This document shows positions 10,981-11,250 of a stretch of 11,250 nt of DNA, one piece after another. The stretch covers positions 141,581 to 152,830 of the forward strand of contig MU646985.1 of assembly GCA_026770585.1 (NCBI GenBank), written 5' to 3'. Positions within the stretch are counted from its first letter, which is position 1. Every line of letters begins with the position of its first letter. The DNA comes from Baffinella frigidus (lineage: Eukaryota; Cryptophyceae; Cryptomonadales; Baffinellaceae). Under the pieces are notes generated by a model. It had not been told where the DNA came from. It worked only from the letters and a program-made list of their open reading frames with translations, and ran no database searches. The translations under genes were made by a program, and so were the position numbers.

Positions 10981-11104
10981 GGAGACTGAGCGTGTTGGGA
11001 AGGCCGCGTGTTTGTATCATTTGTTCGTGCTGCGGCGTCGAGAGTCGCTCCACTGAGGGTCGTTGGGAGAGTGAGCGTAGGAGACTAGCCTCCTGACGAA
11101 CCCT

Positions 11105-11250
11105 ACACACGAAACACGAAACACGAAACACGAAACACGAAACACGAAATCCAATACACGAAACACGATACACGAAACACGAAACACGATACATGAAACA
11201 CGATGCACGATACATGATACATGAAACACGAAACACGAAACACGAAACAC
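11105..11250. repeat. CACGAAA 7-bp satellite, runs off the window
   Basis: CACGAAA units with variants CACGATA, CATGAAA and CATGATA. The - strand reads TTTCGTG, a further derivative of the heptamer. Because 7-bp units without stops are open in every frame, the - strand shows long VSCFVFRV-like frames; these are not genes. The array continues beyond the window end. Confidence 0.93.

Noticed and set aside
10904-11250. Long - strand frames reading VSCFVFRV repeats
   Set aside because: A 7-bp satellite with no stop in any phase is open in all three frames; two overlapping frames are equally long.
1-11250. Transposase, reverse transcriptase or other autonomous element gene
   Set aside because: No frame shows a recognisable catalytic motif; all elements seen are too short to encode one.

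Overview
This window looks like a non-coding, repeat-dominated stretch of a nuclear genome from a microbial eukaryote. I could not support a single intact protein-coding gene, rRNA, tRNA, CRISPR array or bacterial-type operon. The evidence for a eukaryote is the perfect TTTAGGG heptamers (telomere type of plants, green algae and several protists) at 10301-10398, long microsatellites (AT, AG/TG/GC, GGGA), many minisatellites, and a very high density of 80-160 bp palindromic elements flanked by TA. Translated palindromic arms give peptides such as YRGTSLIR and FLVSEVPL, which I recall, without being able to check, from repeat-derived hypothetical proteins of prasinophyte green algae (Cymbomonas-like). 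A green alga is therefore my first guess and a dinoflagellate the alternative; neither is proven.

Layout. 1-1220: diverged tandem copies of a unit carrying a decayed coding-like stretch, one of them split by a palindromic element. 1221-2840: minisatellites, inverted repeats, a 71-bp tandem pair and a GGGCCC-rich degenerate array. 2870-3365: an AT microsatellite followed by two tandem copies of a nested palindromic unit. 3390-3835: degenerate heptamers (CCCGAAA type) and an inverted repeat. 3880-5260: a palindromic element, then a 314-bp sequence present twice with no visible difference, each copy carrying pairs of ~100-bp elements. 5580-7345: at least seven more palindromic elements of four or more families. 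7345-8620: no recognisable gene, one composite element and low-copy repeats. 8690-10220: further palindromic elements, some abutting or lying between direct repeats. 10220-11250: telomere-like arrays, direct repeats, a GGGA tract and a 7-bp satellite running off the window end.

The main message is the element system. At least five families with different terminal arms (called here A, B/C, D, F, G) end at TA. Four of these groups (A, B/C, D and F) share, to differing degrees, core modules around CCTAGG and CCCTACNGTAGGG, while G lacks them. The ~100-bp D family has a terminal stem and three internal hairpins, one of which changes sequence from copy to copy while keeping its complementarity. 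No transposase is present in the window, so these look like non-autonomous elements mobilised from elsewhere.
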